Virus record (IMG/VR): IMGVR_UViG_3300044630_005472
Coordinates: 1 to 36,292 of that record
DNA length: 36,292 nucleotides
Source of the DNA: a virus
Reading direction: 5' to 3' (one strand)
The notes beneath the pieces were generated by a model, which saw only the letters and a list, made by a program, of their open reading frames with translations, did not search any database and was not told where the DNA came from. Positions 6,849 through 12,953 of the stretch are shown here, one piece after another. The first letter of the stretch is position 1. Every line of letters begins with the position of its first letter. Position numbers and translations under genes: made by a program.

Positions 6849-7576
6849 TACTTAAAATCCTTTTTTGTCCAAGCAAACCTTTTATAATGATTTCTAATGT
6901 TTGCATTAAATCCAGCCTCTTCCATTAAATTATACTCTCCTTCTTTCAAAGAAGTATATTTTGAATTCCAGCTTTCTCTTTTAAAAGGTATTACTTGAAC
7001 CATTGGAGTTCCTCTTTCAACAATTCCTTCAAAACCTTTTTTAATCCAGACTGGTGGTAGTATAGATAGTTTTAATTTATCTGAATCTACCACTGCACCA
7101 ATTGCTTTGAATGGGCTGTTTTCATTTGCGTATGGGTCAGTAATTAAGCAAGAATATCCTTTTGGAGTTCTAATGTCCCAACCATTAAGCCACTTAACCA
7201 CATACTCGCTGTATCCATCTGGAGTTGTAACGCCAGTCACTCCATTATTTCCACCATTACCAAATCCACCATGCATTTCAAATTGTTTTCCAGATGTTCT
7301 CCAAAAAAGATTTGGTTCATCATCAACCTGTCTTATCTCTACATCTGCCCATAAAGGAATTATATATCCAGTTGTAAAACTATCATACATTGGTGTACAC
7401 ATTTTTGGAGTAACGCTACTAGCACCATACTTAACTGTTAGTCTTCTTACGCCATCGTGGTCTTCATTGTATGAAGGCATTTCTTTATACCACTTTGGCA
7501 AATAGTTTTTTGCTGGGTATGGTCTTGGTGCTACTTTTTCAAAGTATGGGCTTCTGGCGACAAACTCAATTTCCAT
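6848..7576 (-). CDS. Phage protein of unknown function, paralogue of the next gene downstream
   Basis: A 242-residue paralogue of the 244-residue gene that follows, with the same order of motifs (PAKNYLPKWYKEMP, TTGYIIPLWAD, DIRTPKGYSC, GFEGIVERGTPMVQVIPFKR) and a Gly/Asn-rich insertion in the middle. A longer reading from GTG 7606 is possible, but ATG 7576 forms a TAATG junction with the 47-residue gene upstream, matching the habit of this genome, so I place the start there. The tandem copy suggests duplication and divergence within phages of this type. Function unknown. Confidence 0.75.
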   Translation of the reverse strand: MEIEFVARSPYFEKVAPRPYPAKNYLPKWYKEMPSYNEDHDGVRRLTVKYGASSVTPKMCTPMYDSFTTGYIIPLWADVEIRQVDDEPNLFWRTSGKQFEMHGGFGNGGNNGVTGVTTPDGYSEYVVKWLNGWDIRTPKGYSCLITDPYANENSPFKAIGAVVDSDKLKLSILPPVWIKKGFEGIVERGTPMVQVIPFKRESWNSKYTSLKEGEYNLMEEAGFNANIRNHYKRFAWTKKDFK

Positions 7577-7719
7577 TAACCTATATCTTTTCTTAAATCT
7601 GCCCACATACTTCTAGTTTCTTCTATTTTCATTATGGCATCAAGTACTGTCATTTCCATGAGTTCATCTACATCCATACCAATTTTTTCAGCAAACTTAA
7701 TCATTTTTGTAAGAAACAT
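7576..7719 (-). CDS. 47-residue small protein
   Basis: A short reading frame fills the gap between two genes exactly, with TAATG overlaps at both ends (stop shared at 7576-7578, start at 7717-7719). It encodes MFLTKMIKFAEKIGMDVDEL and continues acidic and helical with four further Met residues, ending KDIG. It is predicted all-helical and soluble. The perfect double coupling is the main reason to believe it is translated. No family recognised. Confidence 0.6.
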   Translation of the reverse strand: MFLTKMIKFAEKIGMDVDELMEMTVLDAIMKIEETRSMWADLRKDIG

Positions 7720-7940
7720 TATCTAAAGCTATCTACTGAAATATAAAGAGACTCTGCAAACGATGCATTCTCTACTGCAAGATCAACTATGTGAGACTTC
7801 TTGCTTTTATCTCCAAGCTGCCTAGTTAATAAATACGACTTTAATGCATTAGAATATTTATTAACAAACTCATCTACTGTATATAGATTGTTTTCATAAA
7901 TGATTGTTCTTTCATCTTTTACTTCTTTTTTACTTTTCAT
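7719..7940 (-). CDS. 73-residue hypothetical protein
   Basis: A small, charged, mostly helical protein (MKSKKEVKDERTIIYENNLY at the start), with no membrane segment or metal motif. It starts at ATG 7940 after AGGA, overlapping the upstream gene by 11 bases, and its stop is part of a TAATG junction with the 47-residue gene. It belongs to a chain of very small coupled genes. Function unknown. Confidence 0.6.
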   Translation of the reverse strand: MKSKKEVKDERTIIYENNLYTVDEFVNKYSNALKSYLLTRQLGDKSKKSHIVDLAVENASFAESLYISVDSFR

Positions 7941-8127
7941 TCAACATTGTCCTAACTATTTCAAGAGCCATTTCTATACCGCTTAATGGCAGACCTAATT
8001 TTTCTCGTTCATCTTTAACATATTGTATCCTATTTTGGACAGAAAGTAAAGTATTGTTTTTAACAAAACTATTAATAGCTTGAAGTTCTCTTACTTGATC
8101 TTTATAATAATAAATATCATCACACAT
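7930..8127 (-). CDS. 65-residue hypothetical protein, helical
   Basis: A small protein predicted to be mainly two helices, with a heptad-like stretch around residues 10-40 that could be a short coiled coil. The C-terminal half has a REKLGLPLSGIEMALEIVR helix. Its ATG at 8127 overlaps the upstream stop as TAATG and its end overlaps the next gene by 11 bases. Function unknown. Confidence 0.6.
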   Translation of the reverse strand: MCDDIYYYKDQVRELQAINSFVKNNTLLSVQNRIQYVKDEREKLGLPLSGIEMALEIVRTMLNEK

Positions 8128-8366
8128 TAAATTAAATCTTCTGTTAGTCGTTCAAACTGTGGAAGAGTTTCAAGGTTATCAAATAAACCCATTTGATTAT
8201 GAGGGGTAGACAAATTATCTTCTTCATAATCGTCCCACACTGCTGTATACATGTCTGCGTAGTTATACAAAGGCTTTTCAACCTTATGCAATAGACTTAA
8301 CATTTTATTTGCAAACCAACGAACTATTGGTCCAGCATCTTTTTCATGATGTAATTCAAATTCCAT
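8127..8366 (-). CDS. 79-residue hypothetical protein
   Basis: A small protein with an amphipathic helix near its start (WFANKMLSLLHK) followed by an acidic, Tyr-rich half (WDDYEEDN). It starts at ATG 8366, directly abutting the stop of the previous gene, behind a GGGAG site, and ends in a TAATG junction with the next gene. There is no membrane segment. Function unknown. Confidence 0.6.
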   Translation of the reverse strand: MEFELHHEKDAGPIVRWFANKMLSLLHKVEKPLYNYADMYTAVWDDYEEDNLSTPHNQMGLFDNLETLPQFERLTEDLI

Positions 8367-8648
8367 TTAAACTGCTCCCTTGATTTCTTTGACAATATCA
8401 TTTAAAGAAGTTCTTGTTAAAAACATCTTAAACTTATCAAAGACACTAGGACTAATGATATCATAATGCAAAATTACTTTTGGTTTAGCAAATCCCATAG
8501 GGCAGCCAGGACTAACCTCTGCAATTGGTTCTCCAACAATCATTGGGTCTGTCTTTAAAATCTTTATGGCGAGGTCTGCTGCAAGAGCTATGTCAGCATC
8601 CTTATCAATATCCTTAGATAACTTTTGCTTGTCTATTCTAACTTTCAT
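8367..8648 (-). CDS. 93-residue hypothetical protein
   Basis: A small alpha/beta protein with a basic N-terminus (MKVRIDKQKL), an Ala/Asp-rich helix around residues 15-30, a Gly/Pro loop with CPMGFAKPK, and a C-terminal helix (LNDIVKEIKGAV). Its ATG is coupled as TAATG to a 45-residue Cys-rich gene upstream, and the next gene starts immediately after its stop. No family was recognised. Confidence 0.6.
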   Translation of the reverse strand: MKVRIDKQKLSKDIDKDADIALAADLAIKILKTDPMIVGEPIAEVSPGCPMGFAKPKVILHYDIISPSVFDKFKMFLTRTSLNDIVKEIKGAV

Positions 8649-8785
8649 TATTTATTTTCATCCAATACTTTAAGAATAAGTTCAGCAATTTCTTGCCTAC
8701 CTTGTTTACGGGCTAGAGTACATCTGTTGCATGGGCAGTAATCAGACTTAGATTCTGGAATATCTTGTGCACTACCTGCTGCCAT
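8648..8785 (-). CDS. 45-residue protein with CPCNRC cluster
   Basis: A small frame between two genes, ending in a TAATG junction at 8648. It encodes a disordered start, then YCPCNRC (three Cys within six residues), then a helix QEIAELILKVLDENK. The Cys cluster suggests binding of zinc or another metal, perhaps through a dimer. ATG 8785 is chosen because GTAGGA lies at good spacing; ATG 8806 in the same frame would add seven residues. It overlaps the end of the upstream gene by 14 bases. Function unknown. Confidence 0.55.
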   Translation of the reverse strand: MAAGSAQDIPESKSDYCPCNRCTLARKQGRQEIAELILKVLDENK

Positions 8786-8960
8786 ATCTAATCCTACTTT
8801 TTCCATCAGACCTATTGGAAGAAACTTTTTGCTTTAAGTATTCATCTTCATGCTGTAAATAAAAATGTACAAATAGCTTTTCATATTCTTTGTCATCAAG
8901 AACCCCGTGCTCATCCTGATAATCTTTTAAGGCATCTTTAACCTTTTTAACTAATGACAT
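8772..8960 (-). CDS. 62-residue hypothetical protein
   Basis: A small, strongly charged helical protein (MSLVKKVKDALKDYQDEHGV at the start) with a basic Ser/Arg-rich tail that may contact nucleic acid. Its ATG overlaps the stop of the 39-residue zinc-finger gene as TAATG, and its 3' end overlaps the Cys-cluster gene. No family recognised. Confidence 0.55.
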   Translation of the reverse strand: MSLVKKVKDALKDYQDEHGVLDDKEYEKLFVHFYLQHEDEYLKQKVSSNRSDGKSRIRYGSR

Positions 8961-9079
8961 TAAAAATTACCTGTTTCATCTTTATGACTTGTCTTAATGT
9001 GATTAATTAAATCTAGTATATCCTTAAACATTGCTTCACACATATAACATTCATTAAATATTTCTTTTTTATCAGACAT
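8960..9079 (-). CDS. 39-residue mini-protein with classical C2H2 zinc-finger spacing
   Basis: A very short frame sits exactly between two TAATG junctions (start ATG 9079, stop at 8960-8962), with a GGAG site before the start. It contains CYMC at residues 11-14 and H27-x4-H32, giving C-x2-C-x12-H-x4-H, the spacing of a classical C2H2 finger, with Phe18 and Leu24 at the core hydrophobic positions. It would be a single-finger protein that binds DNA, RNA or a partner. The motif and double coupling are seen; the function is inferred. Confidence 0.6.
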   Translation of the reverse strand: MSDKKEIFNECYMCEAMFKDILDLINHIKTSHKDETGNF

Positions 9080-9345
9080 TAAAACTCCAATGGTAGCACT
9101 ATAGATGGAGTAAGTTCGCCCATCCAAGCACCAAGACAATTATAAGAAATATATTCTACAGCTTCTTCGTATTCCATTCCATCCCTATCCATTAAAACAT
9201 CTACCATTTTTTGCCAGGAATATGTAGCAAGTGTTGGTTGACCACATCTTAAAGACAGTCCAATAAAAGCCTCTTCAAAACCATCCATGACCATAATCTC
9301 TTCATCTATTTGAGATAATGCCTCTTCTAGCTCTTCTTTATTCAT
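9079..9345 (-). CDS. 88-residue acidic hypothetical protein
   Basis: A helical acidic protein starting MNKEELEEAL, with a conserved-looking core GLSLRCGQPTLATYSWQK and a DGMEYEEAVEYI segment, of a type that recurs in phages as a small protein of unknown role. A GTG at 9354 is possible, but AGGTGA lies five bases before ATG 9345, so I use that ATG. It overlaps the upstream gene by 8 bases and is coupled by TAATG to the zinc-finger gene downstream. Confidence 0.65.
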   Translation of the reverse strand: MNKEELEEALSQIDEEIMVMDGFEEAFIGLSLRCGQPTLATYSWQKMVDVLMDRDGMEYEEAVEYISYNCLGAWMGELTPSIVLPLEF

Positions 9346-9598
9346 TTCCCTCACCTAGAAAACTTTCTGGTAAATATATAGCAGACTTAACTAAGCTAAT
9401 AGGAAGCCAGATGTGTGCTCCACTAACAAGCAACATATCAAACATTGAGTTTGAATCAAAACATTCTTTATATTTAGATAATATTTCAAATGCATTTTCA
9501 TATCTCATCAAAGGACCATCATAAAACATTTCATTTCCATCAACAGAAACTTGATTTAAAATAATTCTAACAAAACCTTTTTCAAGTCTTTTAGCCAT
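9338..9598 (-). CDS. 86-residue hypothetical protein
   Basis: A small mixed alpha/beta protein beginning MAKRLEKGFVRIILNQVSVD, with YDGPLMRYENAFEIL in the middle and a hydrophobic stretch before the end. ATG 9598 is preferred to upstream starts because it has a strong GGAGG site and forms a TAATG junction with the previous gene. It overlaps the next gene by 8 bases. Function unknown. Confidence 0.6.
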   Translation of the reverse strand: MAKRLEKGFVRIILNQVSVDGNEMFYDGPLMRYENAFEILSKYKECFDSNSMFDMLLVSGAHIWLPISLVKSAIYLPESFLGEGNE

Positions 9599-9786
9599 TA
9601 CCAACCTCCAAGGCAATCATCTGAGTGTGTGTGTAGCCAGAAATTGCCTTCCATATGTTTTTTAGTTGGAGCATACAATTCTGTTCCACAAGCACGACAT
9701 TCATGATACCACTCTTCAGCAAAAAAGTCAAACTTAAATCCTTTATTTTTACTTAGGGTAGATAACATATGATTCATCTCTATCAT
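9598..9786 (-). CDS. Small zinc-finger-like protein
   Basis: About 62 residues from ATG 9786; ATGs at 9777 and 9768 are also possible and no ribosome site decides. It holds a CRACG knuckle and a later HTHSDDC, so Cys-x2-Cys and His/Cys ligands are about 25 residues apart, consistent with one zinc ion. It overlaps the upstream gene by 38 bases and ends in a TAATG junction. Likely a small nucleic-acid or protein adaptor; function unknown. Confidence 0.55.
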   Translation of the reverse strand: MIEMNHMLSTLSKNKGFKFDFFAEEWYHECRACGTELYAPTKKHMEGNFWLHTHSDDCLGGW

Positions 9787-10003
9787 TCTTATCAAGACTA
9801 ATCTGTTCTTTCATTTTAAGTCTTGCTACATTTTCAGCATTACCATTTGATGGAAAAACAAGTCCTTTCAAGCCACACTGAACTTTTTTCCACTCATTAA
9901 TTCCAAGTCTAACTTGAACAGATGCTTTCCAGCCACCTTTAACTTTTGTTATAACTGCACGATATTGTTTTTCATTAACTAACATTTCATTTTTATTAGA
10001 CAT
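9749..10003 (-). CDS. 84-residue hypothetical protein, beta-rich
   Basis: A small protein with alternating hydrophobic residues (QYRAVITKVKGGWKASVQVR) followed by a basic Gly-rich loop and a helix (AENVARLKMKEQI), reminiscent of a small beta-sheet plus helix fold. It starts at ATG 10003 behind AGGAG. No metal motif or membrane segment. Function unknown. Confidence 0.6.
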   Translation of the reverse strand: MSNKNEMLVNEKQYRAVITKVKGGWKASVQVRLGINEWKKVQCGLKGLVFPSNGNAENVARLKMKEQISLDKNDRDESYVIYPK

Positions 10004-10014
10004 TTTTTCTCCTA

Positions 10015-10188
10015 CTAGCCACCTGTGCTATAAAATCCTTTACCTTTAAATTGAATTCCACCCACACCAAAAACTCTTTTAATTGCACTTTCACAATCTG
10101 GACAAGTTTCTGGGTCAGGTTCGTTCATTCCCTTAACTAATTCTTTATTGTCTTCACATTTTTCACATGCATATACATATACTGGCAT
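10015..10188 (-). CDS. FmdB-like zinc-ribbon protein
   Basis: A 57-residue protein beginning MPVYVYACEKCEDNKEL, then ETCPDCES and a conserved-style end (RVFGVGGIQFKGKGFYSTGG). Two CxxC knuckles, with the VGGIQFKGKGFY tail, match the FmdB family of putative regulatory zinc ribbons found in bacteria and phages. It starts two bases after the HNH gene ends. It may regulate transcription or translation; no target is known. The family assignment is from motif memory, not from a search. Confidence 0.75.
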   Translation of the reverse strand: MPVYVYACEKCEDNKELVKGMNEPDPETCPDCESAIKRVFGVGGIQFKGKGFYSTGG

Positions 10189-10190
10189 AT

Positions 10191-10697
10191 TTATACTTTA
10201 CCAGATTTATTTAAAAAAGTCAAATCTCTTTTCCATTCAATTAAAAATTTTGTATGCTTGCTTCCATTGCAAGAGGAACAAGCTGAAACTAGGTTTCCTA
10301 TGCCATGAGTTCCCCCACGGCTTATTGGAATAATATGATCTATAGTAATTTTATCTAAAGATCCACAATAAAAACATGGAGAATTATACAACTTTATCAA
10401 TTCTTTTCTAAGTACTTTAAAGACTCCATTTTTATTCTTTTTAGCTCTACGACCATGATCCCTATTTCTATGTAATTCATGATTATTTAAATAATAAAGA
10501 TCTTTAACCTTTTTAATTTTTTGCCTGTTTTTTATACGATAATAGTAGTCATATTCTCTTTTTTTATCTGCTCTTGTGGCATTGTAAGAATTTACGCACT
10601 CTTTGCATTGACTTCTATATCCAGACTTGTTATGGCTATTTTTATAAAAAAAATCAATATGTTTTTCATTTTTACATTTAGGGCAAGTTTTATTCAC
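10191..10697 (-). CDS. HNH endonuclease
   Basis: A 168-residue nuclease. Residues 5-8 (CPKC) and CKEC at 36-39 form an N-terminal zinc finger; a basic helical linker follows; the C-terminal HNH domain has CFYCG at about 109-113, TIDHIIPISRGGTHGIGNL as the first His and beta-hairpin, and SACSSCNGSK with the second Cys pair. HNH enzymes nick or cut DNA through one metal ion. It starts at GTG behind AAAGGA and sits immediately after the terminator of the SSB transcription unit, the kind of place where free-standing homing endonucleases are found. Homing is inferred; a packaging role is less likely because the terminase genes are 6 kb away. Confidence 0.85.
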   Translation of the reverse strand: MNKTCPKCKNEKHIDFFYKNSHNKSGYRSQCKECVNSYNATRADKKREYDYYYRIKNRQKIKKVKDLYYLNNHELHRNRDHGRRAKKNKNGVFKVLRKELIKLYNSPCFYCGSLDKITIDHIIPISRGGTHGIGNLVSACSSCNGSKHTKFLIEWKRDLTFLNKSGKV

Positions 10698-10710
10698 AGC
10701 GTTATCATCC

Positions 10711-10748
10711 TTTATAAAAGATACTCCCCCATGTTTTATGAGGGAGTA
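10711..10748 (-). terminator. Rho-independent terminator after ssb
   Basis: Minus-strand TACTCCC (10742-10748) pairs with GGGAGTA (10722-10728); an inner CAT/ATG pairing (10730-10732 with 10738-10740) extends the stem across one mismatch to a 5-base loop. TCTTTTAT follows on the minus strand. It lies 10 bases past the ssb stop and closes the WhiB-SSB unit. Confidence 0.7.
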
Positions 10749-10757
10749 CCAATTAAA

Positions 10758-11165
10758 CTAAGCCCAGGGATCAGGCTCTTCTGATACTGAAACTGTTGAG
10801 TTAGCAATGTTACTTGACTTGCTAAAGCTACCAGTTTTAATAGACATAGACTGACCAACATCAGTAGCATCAATCTCAAAGGCATTACCCTTTGTTCCAT
10901 CCTTGCGAACAAATTCACGATACTTTAACTTGCCATGAACAATAACCTTATTGCCCTTTGACAAAGTTCCAGCAACATTTTCTGCAAGTGTTCGCCAACA
11001 TACTACATCATAAAATGCAGTATCTCCATCTTTCCAAGATCCATCAGAATCCTGGAATCTTTCAGTACTTGCAACTCTTAGTTTTGCAAGAACTTTTCCA
11101 GCACCAAGATCCTTTACTTCTGGATCTTTTACTAGATTACCAACTACTGTAATTAGTGTAGCCAT
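10758..11165 (-). CDS. ssb: Single-stranded DNA-binding protein (OB fold)
   Basis: A 135-residue bacterial-type SSB. The OB domain covers residues 1-105, with the usual start (MATLITVVGNLVKDPEVK), the FYDVVCWRTLAENV strand-helix, the GNKVIVHGKLKYREF strand and a final EIDATDVGQS strand. A short Ser-rich linker leads to an acidic EEPDPWA end, which stands in for the DDDIPF tip that recruits partner proteins. It coats ssDNA during replication and recombination. A perfect AAGGAG site precedes the ATG. It is the last gene before a terminator in the unit led by the promoter at 12545-12573. Confidence 0.92.
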   Translation of the reverse strand: MATLITVVGNLVKDPEVKDLGAGKVLAKLRVASTERFQDSDGSWKDGDTAFYDVVCWRTLAENVAGTLSKGNKVIVHGKLKYREFVRKDGTKGNAFEIDATDVGQSMSIKTGSFSKSSNIANSTVSVSEEPDPWA

Positions 11166-11173
11166 TTTTCTCC

Positions 11174-11422
11174 TTAACCCTTTTCTGGGTGTGTTATGTC
11201 AAGAATTGGATCCAGGGCTACCTGTGCTCCAAGACTCTCCAGCATTGTTTTTACTTTCGTCATATACTTTATACAACGAAGTCTTTCTGAGTCAGTCATA
11301 TGTCTCCAATGACTCTCATAAAATTGTATCGTAAGGAAGTGGTTGTAGTCAAGTATATCTATATGAAAATCTGCAGGTGGTTTTATTGAATGTACCGCCT
11401 TCTTCATTTGCATGGTATACAT
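11174..11422 (-). CDS. 82-residue hypothetical protein between whiB and ssb
   Basis: A small alpha/beta protein starting MYTMQMKKAVHSIKPPADFH, with aromatic-rich strands (FLTIQFYESHW) and a long helix (SERLRCIKYMTKVKTMLESL). A longer frame from 11452 exists, but ATG 11422 has a GGAG site and a TAATG junction with whiB, so I use it. Unknown function. It lies inside the WhiB-SSB transcription unit and may be co-regulated with them. Confidence 0.65.
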   Translation of the reverse strand: MYTMQMKKAVHSIKPPADFHIDILDYNHFLTIQFYESHWRHMTDSERLRCIKYMTKVKTMLESLGAQVALDPILDITHPEKG

Positions 11423-11703
11423 TAATTTTTCTCCATAGTTATTCCAGACCACACATCAAACCAATCAGTTTTTTCCTTGTGGCTATTAAATTCTTTAGAA
11501 ATTTTTCCACCTTCTAAATATACTCCACCCCAGACACCCCATTCAGAATTGCTAACACCATAAGCTAGGCACTGTCTTTGTGCTGGACACTTTATACATA
11601 AAAGATCTACTCTTCTTGAAACTTCTCTATCTTCTTCATATTGATCAAAGAAAAGATTTGTATCCATATTAAGACATAAAGCTTTTTCATCAAACTTGTA
11701 CAT
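11422..11703 (-). CDS. WhiB-like iron-sulfur transcription regulator
   Basis: A 93-residue Wbl protein. The four cluster ligands are Cys10, Cys36, Cys39 and Cys45 (spacing C-x25-C-x2-C-x5-C), and the turn after them is GVWGG at 56-60, the family signature that contacts the sigma factor in host WhiB proteins. A basic tail that could touch DNA is short here. WhiB proteins occur only in Actinobacteria and their phages; phage copies such as TM4 WhiBTM4 alter host gene expression and block superinfection. It starts at ATG behind AAGGAAGGG and sits mid-operon with ssb. The target is not known. Confidence 0.93.
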   Translation of the reverse strand: MYKFDEKALCLNMDTNLFFDQYEEDREVSRRVDLLCIKCPAQRQCLAYGVSNSEWGVWGGVYLEGGKISKEFNSHKEKTDWFDVWSGITMEKN

Positions 11704-11917
11704 TTCCCTTCCTTAATATAGAGTCTGGAATATTCCATTCTCCACCATTATTTTCAAACACAATTTTCTTGTGCCACTTAGAATCAACAAAGGCTGCATT
11801 CTTTTTTAAGTTAGCATCTCCATCTTCCTCAAGAAAGACTACATTCCATCCTTCCCAGGTTAATGATGGATTGTTTTTTACTATTGATTCCATTTTATTT
11901 AAATCAGATACTTTCAT
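11690..11917 (-). CDS. 75-residue hypothetical protein
   Basis: A small Trp-rich protein (LTWEGWNVVFLEEDGD, SKWHKKIVF, GGEWNIP) with alternating hydrophobic residues that suggest a small beta-barrel, preceded by a short helix. It overlaps the membrane-protein gene upstream and whiB downstream, each by 14 bases, so it is co-translated with both. Function unknown. Confidence 0.6.
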   Translation of the reverse strand: MKVSDLNKMESIVKNNPSLTWEGWNVVFLEEDGDANLKKNAAFVDSKWHKKIVFENNGGEWNIPDSILRKGNVQV

Positions 11918-12167
11918 TTATAGATCTTTCTGTACTAATAATTACTGTTAAAATTGTAACAATAAATTGAAGAATAAACATTAATATAAACCCTATTTGA
12001 TTAGTTGCAATACCATACCAAAGTGTTACTACCTGATTTATCATCCAAAAGAAAATCATGGTTACTATTTTTGCAACACTTGGTTTTAGTGTTACTGCAA
12101 CAAACATTGATAAATAAAACAATGCATATGATAAAAAAACTACTAAAGACCAATTTGTTAGACTCAT
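11904..12167 (-). CDS. Small three-helix membrane protein
   Basis: An 87-residue, very hydrophobic protein with three probable membrane helices at about 6-26, 30-50 and 56-78, short loops and a charged C-terminus (STERSINESI). It starts one base before the stop of the upstream gene and overlaps the next by 14 bases. Located in the WhiB-SSB early-type unit, it could change the host envelope (for example superinfection exclusion), but that is only a guess. Confidence 0.65.
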   Translation of the reverse strand: MSLTNWSLVVFLSYALFYLSMFVAVTLKPSVAKIVTMIFFWMINQVVTLWYGIATNQIGFILMFILQFIVTILTVIISTERSINESI

Positions 12168-12518
12168 TTAATACCTAAAAATTCCCATCTCAACGCCTTC
12201 TTGATGCTCCATGTATGTTGCAAACTTTGACAAAGGCTCTTTTGGTAAACTAAAGTATGCATAGTATGTTACATGCTCAACATTTTCTCTAACCCATTGC
12301 TGATTTATTTTAGAAAAAGAAACTTTAAAACCTTTTTGCTTTAAATAGTTTTCTGCTGAATTGCAGAACGCTGCAGTAAAGTTGTTAATCTTATGAGGTC
12401 CAAGACTCCAAACCTGTATTTGACTATTATCATTTGGAATTGACAGAGCAACTGACATAGCCCTCATAAATATTTCATAATCAGAGAACTCCTTAGTTCC
12501 CTCAACTACAATAACCAT
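12168..12518 (-). CDS. Hypothetical phage protein, first gene of the WhiB-SSB unit
   Basis: A 116-residue alpha/beta protein. The start MVIVVEGTKEFSDYEIFMRA, then SLGPHKINNFTAAFCN, looks like a small Rossmann-type nucleotide-binding fold; SLOG-like proteins begin in a similar way, but the match is too weak to assign. It follows a consensus promoter by about 25 bases and an AAAGGA site, so it is probably well expressed. The C-terminal half is aromatic and basic. Function unknown. Confidence 0.65.
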   Translation of the reverse strand: MVIVVEGTKEFSDYEIFMRAMSVALSIPNDNSQIQVWSLGPHKINNFTAAFCNSAENYLKQKGFKVSFSKINQQWVRENVEHVTYYAYFSLPKEPLSKFATYMEHQEGVEMGIFRY

Positions 12519-12544
12519 AAAAAATCCTTTTCTATTGAAATACT

Positions 12545-12573
12545 ATTATACATTTTTATAAGATAAATGTCAA
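12545..12573 (-). promoter_or_regulatory. Perfect sigma-70-type consensus promoter
   Basis: On the minus strand TTGACA (12568-12573) and TATAAT (12545-12550) are both exact consensus hexamers, separated by exactly 17 bases (12551-12567). It lies in the 61-base gap before the 116-residue gene and drives the unit that includes whiB and ssb. A match of this quality is very unlikely by chance even in AT-rich DNA and suggests strong early transcription by the host housekeeping sigma factor. Confidence 0.88.
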
Positions 12574-12579
12574 CTTATA

Positions 12580-12942
12580 TTAGCTATTTATGTTATCAAT
12601 TATTGAAATAAGATTATTCACTTCTTTTTCTGAAAGGTCAAAAACATCAACTCTTTCAGCATTTTCATTTAAAATCTTTCCATCTTCACTAATACTAGCT
12701 TTATAAAGAATATTATCTATTACCCAGTATGCACTGTTATCTTGAATGGCTACCCTTACAGTACCTTCGTCTAGAATTTTTGATAGTTGACTTTTTCTAG
12801 AAAATGGATTAAAGCTTATAGAAAAATCTTCAGATCTTTTATTTTCAAACAGTGTAAAGATTAATACAAAAAGATTTATTGCAAATGAGTTTATTGCAAT
12901 AATGCATCCTGATAACCTTTTTAAGGGAGATAAATTTTGCAT
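12580..12942 (-). CDS. Single-pass membrane protein
   Basis: A 120-residue protein with one hydrophobic segment at about residues 10-32 near the N-terminus, then a soluble domain. The domain has a beta-like core (GTVRVAIQDNSAYWVIDNILYKA) and a C-terminal acidic helix (FDLSEKEVNNLISIIDNINS). The N-terminus is basic, so the soluble domain is probably outside the cytoplasm. It starts at ATG behind GGAGG 11 bases after the 484-residue protein gene. Similar small membrane proteins occur in actinophages without known function. Confidence 0.65.
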   Translation of the reverse strand: MQNLSPLKRLSGCIIAINSFAINLFVLIFTLFENKRSEDFSISFNPFSRKSQLSKILDEGTVRVAIQDNSAYWVIDNILYKASISEDGKILNENAERVDVFDLSEKEVNNLISIIDNINS

Positions 12943-12953
12943 ATAGCCTCCAA

